Positions 26,410 to 36,541 of a DNA stretch of 64,000 bases are shown here, piece after piece. A model generated the notes under the pieces. That model did not search any database. It saw only the letters and a list, made by a program, of their open reading frames with translations, and was not told where the DNA came from. The stretch lies in the NCBI RefSeq assembly GCF_029983815.1, contig NZ_JASBYU010000001.1, forward strand, positions 124,001 through 188,000, in the 5' to 3' direction. Numbering within the stretch: position 1 is the first letter of the stretch; each line of letters begins with the position of its first letter. This stretch comes from Lagierella sp. Lineage in GTDB: Bacteria > Bacillota > Clostridia > Tissierellales > Peptoniphilaceae. The position numbers and the translations under genes are program-made.

Positions 26410-27864
26410 CTATTGAAATTTACTTAACTTGGTTCCTGTGGCTTTTATAAAGTAGCCCTTCCATAAATCAGCATTATTGCCAACAGGCCAATCCGCTTTA
26501 ATAAGTCTCTTATTATATTCCTTTGGCAATTCTACTTTCATAATCGGTTCTTCTGAGGTTATATTGTAGAAAATTAAGTTACTCTCCGTCAATATAACAT
26601 AAAAATTCTTCTCTGGAGAGTAGATTATATCGATAAGATCTGGATTTTCTTTTTTTAAATCCTCCCATTTCTTATCCAAAGCAGACTCTGTGATTAAACT
26701 ATTTTGAATAGGTAGATTCAAATCTATATCCCTATAGGTAATATCTTCATCATCGCCGGTTATTAAACTTGTTTTAAACTGCCAAACTCCATTTTTTCTC
26801 ACTAATCCTAGATTAAAGTAATCCGTAATCACTTTTATCGAACTCTTTATCTTAGCCTTTTCCTTTTCTTTACTTAATAGCTCCTTTATGAACTTGACAC
26901 CTTCAGACCCTGCAATATCCTCAATGTCAAGGGGTGGATCTTCATTAGAGGAATTTATCGATCTAATTCTATAATCGATTTTATTCTTATTTGAAGGGTC
27001 CGTTAGCATAATGCTGTAGTAATTACTTGACATATAGGTTAATTCAAAGGGAACCGCAGACTTATATATTTCATAAAGGTATACTCCTTCTTCCCCATCG
27101 CCAATTTCCGTTACATCCAATCGTCCAGAATACTTTTCATTAGTCCAATCTTCAGTATAGGCAACGGTATTAAAGGTGTTTTTCCTTACCAAAAAGATAT
27201 TATCCATTTCATAGGCGGATTTCGTCTTAACATTTCCTCCAGAATTATCGTAGTATAGATAGTAGGTTTTATATTCAGTTACAGTATGTCCATCTTCCTC
27301 TTTTTGAAATTTAAGAGTTATCGCTCCTCCTATTATTCCATTATAGGCTTCCTTTGTAGAAATATCTCCGTCGGCATATTTAGTTAATATATCCTTTGAA
27401 ACGGTTGTTGCAGTTTTAACCAAAAAATAATTAGTCTGGTTTGATTCTAAAAAAATTGTATTATCGTCTATCTTTACCAACTCTTGATAAAAACCTTCCG
27501 AATCTGAAACTACAACTATTTGAACAAACTCTTCAGTAGTGATATCCTTTGGGTCAATTTTTGTCTGATTTTTAAAATAGGAATCCCTACTTACAAGCTT
27601 TGACTCGTATTGGGGATTAACTGAAAATCTATTTCCAAACTCAAACACATCATTGGATATATATAGATTTTTAACATCTAAATATGCCATATCCGCATTT
27701 GAAGTAAAATTGCTCTCCTTGACTTTCCAAGTTCCCTCAAGCATTAAGTCTTTGACTTCAGGCGCTACTATTGCTGAATTTGCATCGTATTCTTCTAAAT
27801 CTAAACACCCTGTTAAAGTGATAAGAAGAATAGTAAAAGTTAAAAGAAATTTTAATCTTTTCAT
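26410..27864 (-). CDS. Putative lipoprotein of unknown function, linked to a two-component system
   Basis: Secreted, lipid-anchored protein of 484 aa. The signal peptide runs KRLKFLLTFTILLITLTGC, with the lipobox LTGC at about residues 17-20. The rest is soluble, with alternating beta-strand-like stretches and two or more internal regions rich in Asp, Asn and Lys. I do not recognise a domain. Its ATG overlaps the stop of the histidine kinase gene (ATGA), so it is probably made together with the kinase and may act as a sensor accessory or regulated effector, which is inference. Confidence 0.8.
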   Translation of the reverse strand: MKRLKFLLTFTILLITLTGCLDLEEYDANSAIVAPEVKDLMLEGTWKVKESNFTSNADMAYLDVKNLYISNDVFEFGNRFSVNPQYESKLVSRDSYFKNQTKIDPKDITTEEFVQIVVVSDSEGFYQELVKIDDNTIFLESNQTNYFLVKTATTVSKDILTKYADGDISTKEAYNGIIGGAITLKFQKEEDGHTVTEYKTYYLYYDNSGGNVKTKSAYEMDNIFLVRKNTFNTVAYTEDWTNEKYSGRLDVTEIGDGEEGVYLYEIYKSAVPFELTYMSSNYYSIMLTDPSNKNKIDYRIRSINSSNEDPPLDIEDIAGSEGVKFIKELLSKEKEKAKIKSSIKVITDYFNLGLVRKNGVWQFKTSLITGDDEDITYRDIDLNLPIQNSLITESALDKKWEDLKKENPDLIDIIYSPEKNFYVILTESNLIFYNITSEEPIMKVELPKEYNKRLIKADWPVGNNADLWKGYFIKATGTKLSKFQ

Positions 27865-29261
27865 TCTTCTACCCCCTTTGGTAAAGTTATCTTAATGGTC
27901 GTTCCCTCACCTAATTTACTTGAAATCATCATTTCTCCATCATGAAGTTTAACAATTTCTTCACATATAGATAGACCTAGGCCAGTATGGGAATTACTGT
28001 TCTTGCCCTTATAAAATTTACCGGTTATTAGAGAAATTTCTTCATGGTCAATTCCAACACCAGTATCGATAACTTCAAAGTGAATGTTTTTTTCATCTTC
28101 TGAAAGATTAAGTATAACAACACCACCAGCCTCTGTAAATTTCAGTGCATTATCCAATAAATTGATTAAAACCTGTCTAATTCTATTTGGATCCAATGAT
28201 GCAAAGATATGTTCTGGTTCAAAGTTAATCAACAGATCGATACCAAGGGACTTAGCTCTAGGGGTAAGTTGCCTCTTTATTTCAATACATAGTTCTGTAA
28301 AATCGACTTTTTCCTTCTCCAGTTTTATCCTATTAGAAGTAAATCTAGAAAAATCCAATAGTTCTTCAACCATAAGACTAAGTCTATTACATTCACTTTC
28401 AATTATTTCTAGACCCTGTTCTACAAGTTCCGTATCCTTAGGATCCACCAATAGTGTAAGGGCCCATCCACTAATCGAAGTCAATGGAGTTCGCAGTTCA
28501 TGGGATACAGATGAAATAAAATCATTTTTTAGCTTTTCCTTCTCTTTTATATTATCCGTCATATAGTTTAAGGTGCTTGCCAGGGCATCTAACTCCTTAA
28601 ACTTAGAACCTTCTACCCTGGTATTAAACTGACCTTCTGCCAGCTTTTCAGCAGATTTTGTCAACTTACTAATCGGTCTTGTCAAATTATTTGATACCAG
28701 AATGGATATCCCCACGGTAAAAAATAGAACAAATAGTCCAAAAGCTAAAAATACAAAAAGCCTATTGCTAATCTTTGCATTGACAGCTTCCAAAGATGTT
28801 ATAAATCTAATAACACCTATTTGTCCCTCCTTTGTCTTTATGGGTACAGACACTCCCATAACCATGTCCTCAGAGTAAGGCATATGTCCTATAAATTGTC
28901 CAGTTTCCCCTTCTACTGCCTTTTCGATATCCACATAGTTTTTAAGGGAAGTTCCAACTACATTAGTTCCAAGACTATCGTAGATGGCCATTTTAGAATT
29001 ATTTAATATTTGTACTTGAGGCTTCAAACTTCTAAAATATCTATCTGCATCATCGAGAATTAAATTTTCAATATTACCATCTACTAAATTGGATTTGTAC
29101 TTATCCAAGGTATACATTATTTCATTTTTTAAATTGTCATTAACCACCGAATAATAGTAATATCGTACAAAGTACATGGAGAATATCTCAAATACTATAA
29201 CGGTGATTAGAATTATTAATACAAAAGAAGAAACTATTCTCCTCTTAATCGTAGCCTTCAA
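27861..29261 (-). CDS. Sensor histidine kinase with HAMP domain
   Basis: Membrane kinase of 466 aa. TM1 is at about 12-32, then an extracytoplasmic sensor of about 130 residues, TM2 at about 168-190, and HAMP (NNLTRPISKLTKSAEKLAEG). The HisKA box is SSVSHELRTPLTS (phospho-His). The ATPase domain has NLLDNALKFT (N box), DTGVGI (G1) and GLGLSICEEIV (G2). The start is TTG with an AAGGA site, 3 bp after the response regulator. The overall form resembles PhoR/WalK-like kinases, but the signal is unknown. Confidence 0.92.
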   Translation of the reverse strand: MKATIKRRIVSSFVLIILITVIVFEIFSMYFVRYYYYSVVNDNLKNEIMYTLDKYKSNLVDGNIENLILDDADRYFRSLKPQVQILNNSKMAIYDSLGTNVVGTSLKNYVDIEKAVEGETGQFIGHMPYSEDMVMGVSVPIKTKEGQIGVIRFITSLEAVNAKISNRLFVFLAFGLFVLFFTVGISILVSNNLTRPISKLTKSAEKLAEGQFNTRVEGSKFKELDALASTLNYMTDNIKEKEKLKNDFISSVSHELRTPLTSISGWALTLLVDPKDTELVEQGLEIIESECNRLSLMVEELLDFSRFTSNRIKLEKEKVDFTELCIEIKRQLTPRAKSLGIDLLINFEPEHIFASLDPNRIRQVLINLLDNALKFTEAGGVVILNLSEDEKNIHFEVIDTGVGIDHEEISLITGKFYKGKNSNSHTGLGLSICEEIVKLHDGEMMISSKLGEGTTIKITLPKGVEE

Positions 29262-29264
29262 TAC

Positions 29265-29948
29265 TTATTCCTTCTTCCATCGATAACCCGTTCCCCATAC
29301 AGTCTCCAAATATTTTGGCTTACCTGGATTATCTTCAATTTTTGATCGCAATCTTCTTATATTTACATCCACTATCTTAGTCTCACCTAAATATTCCATT
29401 CCCCAATGGATGTCAAGAAGTTCAGTTCTAGAAAAAGCCCTGCCAGGATTTTTCATAAATAAAGTTACTATGGCCAACTCCGTTGGTGTTAGATCTATAA
29501 GTTTACCATCCTTCTTTAAGGACTTAGCATTTAAATCCAATTCGAAAGGTCCTCTTCTCAAAAAGTTTTCACTTTCTGTGTCCTTTAGTCTTCTTATTAA
29601 AGACTTTATTCTAAGAATTAGTTCTTTAGGATTGAATGGCTTTGAAAGGTAGTCATCAGCACCTTTTTCCAAACCAAATATCTTATCATCCTCCTGGGTT
29701 TTTGCTGTAAGCATAATGATTCCCGTATTAGGAATACTCTTTCTAAGAATACTACAGACCTCATAGCCATCAATTCCCGGTAACATGATATCCAAAATTA
29801 CAACAATGGGATTTTCTCTTTCTGCTATTTCCACACCAAGTTCTCCTGTTTCGGCCTCAAGAACTTTAAACCCCTCTCTTTCAAGGTTAATCTTAGTAAA
29901 TTTTCTTATATTTTCTTCATCTTCAACCAATAGTATCTTTTCGTCCAA
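29265..29948 (-). CDS. OmpR/PhoB-family response regulator
   Basis: Receiver plus winged-helix regulator paired with the kinase that follows. The receiver has the acidic pair (LVEDEE), phospho-Asp in VVILDIMLPG and Lys in LSKPFNP. The trans_reg_C domain ends TVWGTGYRWKKE. The start is judged to be TTG at 29946-29948, with GGAGG five bases upstream, giving 227 aa. The more distal ATG would put this site inside the gene. Even so it overlaps the addA end by 26 bp, so its translation is coupled to addA. Confidence 0.93.
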   Translation of the reverse strand: MDEKILLVEDEENIRKFTKINLEREGFKVLEAETGELGVEIAERENPIVVILDIMLPGIDGYEVCSILRKSIPNTGIIMLTAKTQEDDKIFGLEKGADDYLSKPFNPKELILRIKSLIRRLKDTESENFLRRGPFELDLNAKSLKKDGKLIDLTPTELAIVTLFMKNPGRAFSRTELLDIHWGMEYLGETKIVDVNIRRLRSKIEDNPGKPKYLETVWGTGYRWKKE

Positions 29949-32900
29949 TTTTACCTCCGTCAACATAGTCAATAATGATTTCTTTTAAAAATCTTTTTTT
30001 TTCTTCATTAAAATCTATCTTAGTTTTGAAGCTATTGCGTAAATTTATCAATTGTAATTCAATCTTTTTGTCCTTATAAGCCCCTTGAACTACCATTCCA
30101 TAAAAGACCAATTGAATCCAATAGTTCTCAATTAAACTTCTATTATTTAAAGCTGAATATTTGTAATCCGTTATTATAATTGTATCATCAAATTCTTGAA
30201 TATTGTCAATTATTCCTCTGAATATACAATTTTTAACCCGGTATATAAAATTCATTTCCCGTCTTGCTAAAAAATATTCCTTAGGTAGTTTTTCCAATAT
30301 CGATTGTAACAGACTTGTTATGAACTCAAAATTATCATCATCAATTAGAAATTCTTCCATAACCCTACTAAGAGTTAGTTCAAATTCACCATTATAAATC
30401 TGGGCAAATCTGTGAATGATACTTCCTAGTTCCACTTCCGATATATTCGACTGGTTGTCCTTTAAATTACTATCGTAAATTCTTGGAATACTATTTTCTC
30501 TATTATAATTTTCCATGATCAGTGAAATATTTAAATTCCTTATAGAAGTTTTCGAACTTTTCAAATCTTTAATATAGTCAAAATCCATAGAGTAATCCCC
30601 TTTATACTCCTCACTTTCCAAGTATGAAATATTCAAATAGTCCTCTTCTTTGATAAAATTGTTCAAGTAATTCTCTTTTATAATTGGATAAATTACTTTT
30701 TTATAACCAGAATTCCTTCCCGCTACCCCCAATACAAGATCCTCTTTAGCTCTTGTCATGGCAACATAATAAATATTATCATCTTCCACTTCATCATGTT
30801 TTCTTTTGATATCTTTATTTTTATTAAAGATAAATCCATTTCCAAATAGGTTTATTCCAACACCATAAACTTTAGTAAAGTTAATAAGACTCTTATCAGA
30901 AGGTGTCATCTTTGACATTTGGGGAAGGATAACCCTATTAAATCCAAGGCCTTTAGCGCCATGTATGGTCATCAACTTAATCACTTTGGACTGCTCATCT
31001 TCTACTTGCTGTTGATTTAAAGTAGAGTATTTGTCCTCTAGAGTGTAAAAAAACTCATCAAAGTTTTCATTATTTTTATCAGACTCTTGAGCAATTTTCA
31101 ACATCATATACAAGTTTCCCTGACCTTGATAATCCTTTTTCTCATAATTCCAGGCTTCAAGGATTTTGAATTTTCTATAAATTTCATTCAACAATTCAAA
31201 GTTCGAATAAAACCTTCTTTGCCTTAATTCAATTATTTTTGAATATATGTCATTTTGTGAATTCTCCAATGCCTTAGATGAAGATTTAATTGCTTCTAAA
31301 ATCTGCACATCAGTATGGCCATAAATTCTAGAGTTCAATATTATATAGTAGGATGAAGTATTTGAAGGATTTTTATAGAGCTTAAGAATTGCACGTATTA
31401 AATTTATTTCTTCAGTGATGAAAAAACCTGGTGAGTCAAAGGTATAGTAAGGTAATTTATAGTTTTTAAAACTTTCTTCAAATTCCTTCATTCCAGATCT
31501 CATGCGAAATAATAAAGTGAAGTCCTTTAAATTACATTCTTTAGACTTCAATGAATTTAAAATAAATCTGGAGGTTAAATCTACTTCTTGTTCCTTACCA
31601 TCATTTTTATCACCATCGATAATTAGGAATTTAGATTTTCCCGAGTCTTTACTATAATTCAAAGGAGTGTATCTATCCCCCATTACCTGGGAATAGATAT
31701 TATTAATCGGTTCAATTATATCTTTGTCAGATCTAAAATTCATTCTAAAATCGATTAACTCTCCGCCACTTTCCAAAATGTCCTCTAAAGTTTCATTAAA
31801 TACATTAATATTTGCCCCTCTAAAACCATAGATAGATTGTTTTGGATCTCCTACTACAAAGAGATTGTCTCTGTCCAAAATGTCATCCTGCGAGCATATT
31901 TTATAAAATAGTTCCTTTTGCATATCGTTGGAGTCTTGATATTCATCGACCATTAAATATTTAATCTGTTCTTGAATTTTATTTTTTACTGTAGGAATCT
32001 CCAATAGTTTTAATGCCATTTTTAAGACATCAGTAAAATCAAACCTTCCTAGACTCTTCTTTTCTGTAAAGATTCTACCATCCAATTCATTAAATAAATC
32101 AAGTAATAAAATATTCAAATCTAGGTGTTTACATTCTAAAAACTGATATTCTAAATCTATTAGGGACTTTACGTAATCGTATTTTTCAGCTTTAAGTGAG
32201 TTCATAATAGAAACTAAACCCATAAAGGCATTGTAATCTTCCTTCAATAGATAGTCTATGTTTCTATCCTGGAATAAAAACTCTTCCAATTTTTTTGAAA
32301 GTTTCCTCTCTTCATTTAACTTAATTAACTCTTCATATATTTCCTGTCTTTTACTAAATCTATTAAATTCAGAGGTTTTATTATAAATTAGGTCCTTGTA
32401 AAAATTTGTATCTTCTACACTTTCACAAACTTGTTTATACACTGAAGATATATCAGATCTAATTTGATCAGCTTGTCTTTTTCCCGTAACATTTAAAATT
32501 TTAAAAATGATTCCACTATATTTTTCATCATCTAATAATTGGTTTAAAGTTCTATTAAATAATTCATCGCTTTCCTTTTCGTCCATTATAGAAAAATTTG
32601 GATCAATATTTAAGTGATAGGAGTTTTCTCTAACCAATTTCCCACAAAAACTGTCTATCGTAGAAATATTTGGGTTATTTAGATCTCCAAGTAAACTCTT
32701 TAGATATGGATCATTTGATTCATTGACTAAATTTTTAACCCTTTGTTTCATCTCTTGGGCAGCTTTTTTGGTAAATGTTATAGCAACAATAGAACTTACT
32801 TCTTGGTCTTTAGTAAATACACCATTTTTTAAAAGATGCACATATCTTCTAGTAAGTACTTCTGTTTTTCCCGTCCCTGCACCAGCATTTATAATTACAT

Positions 32901-32949
32901 TTTTATCTATAGTTTCAATAGCTTTAACTTGCTCATCTCTAAGCTTCAT
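29923..32949 (-). CDS. addA: Helicase-nuclease subunit AddA (UvrD-like)
   Basis: Helicase and nuclease subunit of the AddAB complex that processes double-strand breaks for recombination. The superfamily 1 helicase has Walker A INAGAGTGKTE at about residues 19-29 and VAITFTKKAAQEM. Its Walker B is MVDEYQDSN, with VGDPKQSIYGFRGA and TIHGAKGLGF further on. The C-terminal nuclease domain keeps GIIDNI and DYK. At about 1008 aa it is shorter than typical AddA (about 1200). ATG 32949 has an AGGTGA site; a GTG at 32958 overlapping the addB stop is the alternative. Confidence 0.92.
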   Translation of the reverse strand: MKLRDEQVKAIETIDKNVIINAGAGTGKTEVLTRRYVHLLKNGVFTKDQEVSSIVAITFTKKAAQEMKQRVKNLVNESNDPYLKSLLGDLNNPNISTIDSFCGKLVRENSYHLNIDPNFSIMDEKESDELFNRTLNQLLDDEKYSGIIFKILNVTGKRQADQIRSDISSVYKQVCESVEDTNFYKDLIYNKTSEFNRFSKRQEIYEELIKLNEERKLSKKLEEFLFQDRNIDYLLKEDYNAFMGLVSIMNSLKAEKYDYVKSLIDLEYQFLECKHLDLNILLLDLFNELDGRIFTEKKSLGRFDFTDVLKMALKLLEIPTVKNKIQEQIKYLMVDEYQDSNDMQKELFYKICSQDDILDRDNLFVVGDPKQSIYGFRGANINVFNETLEDILESGGELIDFRMNFRSDKDIIEPINNIYSQVMGDRYTPLNYSKDSGKSKFLIIDGDKNDGKEQEVDLTSRFILNSLKSKECNLKDFTLLFRMRSGMKEFEESFKNYKLPYYTFDSPGFFITEEINLIRAILKLYKNPSNTSSYYIILNSRIYGHTDVQILEAIKSSSKALENSQNDIYSKIIELRQRRFYSNFELLNEIYRKFKILEAWNYEKKDYQGQGNLYMMLKIAQESDKNNENFDEFFYTLEDKYSTLNQQQVEDEQSKVIKLMTIHGAKGLGFNRVILPQMSKMTPSDKSLINFTKVYGVGINLFGNGFIFNKNKDIKRKHDEVEDDNIYYVAMTRAKEDLVLGVAGRNSGYKKVIYPIIKENYLNNFIKEEDYLNISYLESEEYKGDYSMDFDYIKDLKSSKTSIRNLNISLIMENYNRENSIPRIYDSNLKDNQSNISEVELGSIIHRFAQIYNGEFELTLSRVMEEFLIDDDNFEFITSLLQSILEKLPKEYFLARREMNFIYRVKNCIFRGIIDNIQEFDDTIIITDYKYSALNNRSLIENYWIQLVFYGMVVQGAYKDKKIELQLINLRNSFKTKIDFNEEKKRFLKEIIIDYVDGGKIGRKDTIG

Positions 32950-32954
32950 ATCTT

Positions 32955-35648
32955 TCACCTATATTTGCAAAAATCTTTGTATTCACAGAATCGGCATGTA
33001 TTTTTACTAATTGCCCCATAAAAAAAATCCTCCTGGGAAATATGTTTTATGGTCTCATCTATGATTTCATTCATCCTAACTTTCATCGAATTAAGATACT
33101 CTTGTTTAAATTCCCCCTCTATATAATAGGAATAAAATTCGTTAATACTTATGTCGTCAATACAGATATATCTACAGCTACAGGCTGTTTTAATAGAACC
33201 GTAGATAGGAAATTGCAAGCTAATTCCCTTTTTATAAAAATCATCGTATTTCATAATTCCTGATTTCCCCAGCTTATAATCAACTAAATGCAAATTTCCA
33301 TATCTGTCTTTATCGACTCTGTCAATGATACCAGATAAATAAATTCTTTTATTATCAATATCTATGGAACCATTAAAATTCTCCTCAAAGGAAATAGGAG
33401 TCAATTCTCTTTCATGGATAAAGATCAAATCCCTTTCTATTGTTTTATCTATTAGATAAACATATCTATTAAAATCATCTTCAGTATTTTGGTTGATTGT
33501 ATAATCCTGTAGTCGTAATTGCTTTTTTAAAATTTTCCCGATAAGCTCCCTGGTCTTAATCTTTGGATTTAGATATATTTTGTAACTTTCAAATAATATT
33601 CTTAGAGTCTCATGAACAGCAGAACCTATCTTAAGGACATCGACAGAGGGTTTAAAGTAATCCTCAATTTGTAAGATATATTTGTAAAAATATTTAATAG
33701 GGCATGAAATATAAGTTTCCAATTGGGATGAAGAATAATAATTTATGTCTTTATCACTTCTAAAAATATTCTCATTTAGGGAAAAATCCCTGGTCATTTT
33801 AACATCTTGTCTGTAATAGGAACTTAGATATTTATTTTTATCCACCTCTGAAATGACTTCATTTGAATTAGGTCTAATAAAATTTTTTAAACCATATTTT
33901 TCTTCAGGAAATCGCATATTTAAATGGTCTATAAATGGAGAAAGGACTTTTTCATCCTTTCCCACATAGCTGAAATATACTTTTTTTAAGTCACCATCGA
34001 ATATATTGCAAAAGTTCAACAGCTCTTTGTAATAAATCTCCCTATTACTGAGGATATTAAATCCTAAAGCCTTGTACTTTTGGATTCTTGTATTGTTAAA
34101 GAAATAATTGGAAGTCTTGATCAAAGGATAGTTACTATCATCAAATCCAATAAAATAGATACTGTCATAATTTAGTAAATTGAACATTTCAAAGGAAGTT
34201 AACTCTATGTCATAGTCTTCATTTAAAGTGGATCTTATTTTAAAATTGTTTAAAATATCTTTGAAAAAACTAATCCAAGAATCTTCCTTTAAATCCTTTA
34301 TTAGATTTTTATAGCCAGTTAAAAGGGATTTCAAAAAATCATTAAATTCAAATTCTAAACTTTCTTCCTCTAATGCCTCTTCTTTAATATAATTTTCACA
34401 TAGACCTAGAACAAATTTTAAACCATCTATATTTCCCCTATTATTTAGGATATTTTTATTTATATAATTAATTCTATCGAATAGTTCAGGATAACCGGCT
34501 AAAGACTTAAACTCCTCTAGGGAAAATAGTTCCTCCACTAGTTCGAATTTGTTTTCGCATAATATTTTCTCAAAATCCAATATTTCATCCTTTGTCTTAA
34601 AAAGAAGTGGATTTTTATAATTGATCAACAAATACTTATTTAATTCAAAATCCAAGGAAAAAAGATTCCATAGTTCTTTTCCTAAAGGAGAGTCGATAAT
34701 TTTATAGTCCTCTCTTATCCCTAATGTCATATTACTAGAATCAAATATCCTTTGTATCTGTGGTAAAGTATCAGTGTCTCTTACTACAATACAAGTTTTT
34801 AATTCTGGGTTCTGTGTTAAATCTCTTTTTAATTCTATAGCCAATCTATTTATCTCTAGTATTTCATCTTCACATTTAACAACTTTTCCTTGGAATTCAA
34901 AATTAGAAGATTTTTCTTCCATCTTAGTTAAATTAAATCCCCTTGAAATTAAGCTTCTAAAAGAATCTCTAATCGGTGTGTCTTTAACCATCGACGAATT
35001 TAAATAGTACAAATCTATAGAAACTTCCTCTTCTTGAAGCCTTTCTAAAACTTTTAACTCCAATGGAGTAAAATCGGTAAAGCCAGCTACTAAAACTCTA
35101 TTTATGCCTAATTTCTTAGTAAAATCAGTCAAAAATCTTTGGTAGATTTTGAACCTTTCATTAAAATGATATAAATCTTGATAATTATTATACCTCTCCA
35201 ATAGATGATATATGGCTTTAAACGCCTCATCCTCTGGAAAGGCAGACTTTATAACTTCTGTCTTTAAGTTTGATTCATTTAATAAGTTATTAAATCTATT
35301 AGCCGTTGCAAGAAAGCCTTCAGAATTAAAGAAAACTGTGTCTTCAATTAAATTTTCAAAAACACATTCCTGAAGTGCCTTGCGTAAAATTAGCCTAGAG
35401 TATAAGTCATCATATTTTTCTTGCTTTCTAATTAAATCCATACTAACCAAATCGTCAAAGGTGTATAACTTCAAGTCAAATATCACCCTAAAGTTCAAGG
35501 TAATATCCTCTGTAATTCTATTTATTAGACTTTGATTAGGTAAAACTACAATAAAGTCCTGGTCCTTTTCTTTAAGTAGGTCTTCTATTTTTTCTAATAG
35601 ATTTGAATATAATCTATTCTTATTGTAAAATTCTAAAATTCTATCCAT
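32955..35648 (-). CDS. addB: AddB-like helicase-nuclease subunit with Fe-S nuclease domain
   Basis: Partner of AddA, 897 aa. The N-terminal half is a degenerate helicase-like region in which I find no Walker A P-loop. The C-terminal PD-(D/E)XK nuclease domain has SQLETYISCPIKYFYKY, GSAVHETLR, GIIDRVD and LVDYKLGK. The C-terminal cysteine cluster CRFCEYKDFC with the upstream Cys in SCPIK fits the AddB 4Fe-4S cluster. It overlaps the ROK gene by 8 bp and addA follows. Gene order addB-addA supports the assignment. Confidence 0.85.
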   Translation of the reverse strand: MDRILEFYNKNRLYSNLLEKIEDLLKEKDQDFIVVLPNQSLINRITEDITLNFRVIFDLKLYTFDDLVSMDLIRKQEKYDDLYSRLILRKALQECVFENLIEDTVFFNSEGFLATANRFNNLLNESNLKTEVIKSAFPEDEAFKAIYHLLERYNNYQDLYHFNERFKIYQRFLTDFTKKLGINRVLVAGFTDFTPLELKVLERLQEEEVSIDLYYLNSSMVKDTPIRDSFRSLISRGFNLTKMEEKSSNFEFQGKVVKCEDEILEINRLAIELKRDLTQNPELKTCIVVRDTDTLPQIQRIFDSSNMTLGIREDYKIIDSPLGKELWNLFSLDFELNKYLLINYKNPLLFKTKDEILDFEKILCENKFELVEELFSLEEFKSLAGYPELFDRINYINKNILNNRGNIDGLKFVLGLCENYIKEEALEEESLEFEFNDFLKSLLTGYKNLIKDLKEDSWISFFKDILNNFKIRSTLNEDYDIELTSFEMFNLLNYDSIYFIGFDDSNYPLIKTSNYFFNNTRIQKYKALGFNILSNREIYYKELLNFCNIFDGDLKKVYFSYVGKDEKVLSPFIDHLNMRFPEEKYGLKNFIRPNSNEVISEVDKNKYLSSYYRQDVKMTRDFSLNENIFRSDKDINYYSSSQLETYISCPIKYFYKYILQIEDYFKPSVDVLKIGSAVHETLRILFESYKIYLNPKIKTRELIGKILKKQLRLQDYTINQNTEDDFNRYVYLIDKTIERDLIFIHERELTPISFEENFNGSIDIDNKRIYLSGIIDRVDKDRYGNLHLVDYKLGKSGIMKYDDFYKKGISLQFPIYGSIKTACSCRYICIDDISINEFYSYYIEGEFKQEYLNSMKVRMNEIIDETIKHISQEDFFYGAISKNTCRFCEYKDFCKYR

Positions 35649-36540
35649 TATTTTCTTCCAACTTTAAAAAGGCATATCTACATGCGCCAATAACCCCTGC
35701 ATCATTTAAAAACTTTCCTATAACTATCTTCATATCCCCTGGTCTATTACAAATTTTCAAATAATTTTCTATGGTAGAATTTAGCCAGTACTTGGAAGTT
35801 TCACTAAATCCTCCCCCTATGACAACCCCCTCTGGGTCAAATATGTTTTTAATGGTGGATATATATAAAGCTAGATCTCTGGATAGTTTTTCCAATGCTT
35901 TTTTTGCATTTTCATCAACGCCCAATCTTTCGATTATTTCATAACCAGTAAGATTTTTACCTGTCAATTCCTCATAGTTTAATGAAAGTGCAGACCCAGC
36001 AATATATTTTTCTGCACAACCTCTTTGATTACAGGTACAAAGTCTACCTTCGGGATACATAATAATATGTCCTAGTTCTCCACCTTGATAGGTGGCACCT
36101 TCCCAAAAACCTATTCTCTTATCATAAATTGCTCCACCAAGACCTGTACCCATGGTAAGCATTATGAAATTGTCAAATTCCTTTGCATTGCCAATCCACT
36201 TCTCCGCCAATGCAGCCATATTGGCATCATTAGCAACAAAAACTGGAATATTGATTAAATTTTCCAAACTTTTCTTTAGATGAAATCCTGTCCAGCCATT
36301 AATATTTCCAGCAAATAGAATTTTCCCTTGAATTGTATCGATAAATCCCGCCGTTGAAATTCCAATAGCGGCAATATCACCATCATTAAGCTCCCTAATA
36401 TTTGTTAAGATGCTCTCAATAATATCTTCTCTATTGGACTGAGTAGGTTTTACTATATTTTTCAACAGATTTCCCCTTTCATCCATGATTCCAAAGGAAA
36501 TCTTAGTTCCACCTATATCTATTCCTATTACTTTTTTCAT
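35641..36540 (-). CDS. ROK family sugar kinase (glucokinase-like)
   Basis: Cytoplasmic sugar kinase of 299 aa. The N-terminal ATP motif is GIDIGGTKISFG. Further motifs are NDANMAALAE, the glycine-rich LTMGTGLGGAIY, and the zinc-binding ROK motif CTCNQRGCAEKY. The last two plus ELGHII fit glucokinases of Gram-positive bacteria, but ManNAc or fructose kinase activity cannot be excluded. It overlaps addB and lies 1 bp from the nucleoside kinase gene, so it is part of the long operon. Confidence 0.88.
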   Translation of the reverse strand: MKKVIGIDIGGTKISFGIMDERGNLLKNIVKPTQSNREDIIESILTNIRELNDGDIAAIGISTAGFIDTIQGKILFAGNINGWTGFHLKKSLENLINIPVFVANDANMAALAEKWIGNAKEFDNFIMLTMGTGLGGAIYDKRIGFWEGATYQGGELGHIIMYPEGRLCTCNQRGCAEKYIAGSALSLNYEELTGKNLTGYEIIERLGVDENAKKALEKLSRDLALYISTIKNIFDPEGVVIGGGFSETSKYWLNSTIENYLKICNRPGDMKIVIGKFLNDAGVIGACRYAFLKLEENNG

Positions 36541-36541
36541 A

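Noticed and set aside
29949..29972. Longer start of the response regulator
   Set aside because: Receiver domains begin close to the KILLVEDEE strand, and GGAGG is placed for the TTG at 29948.
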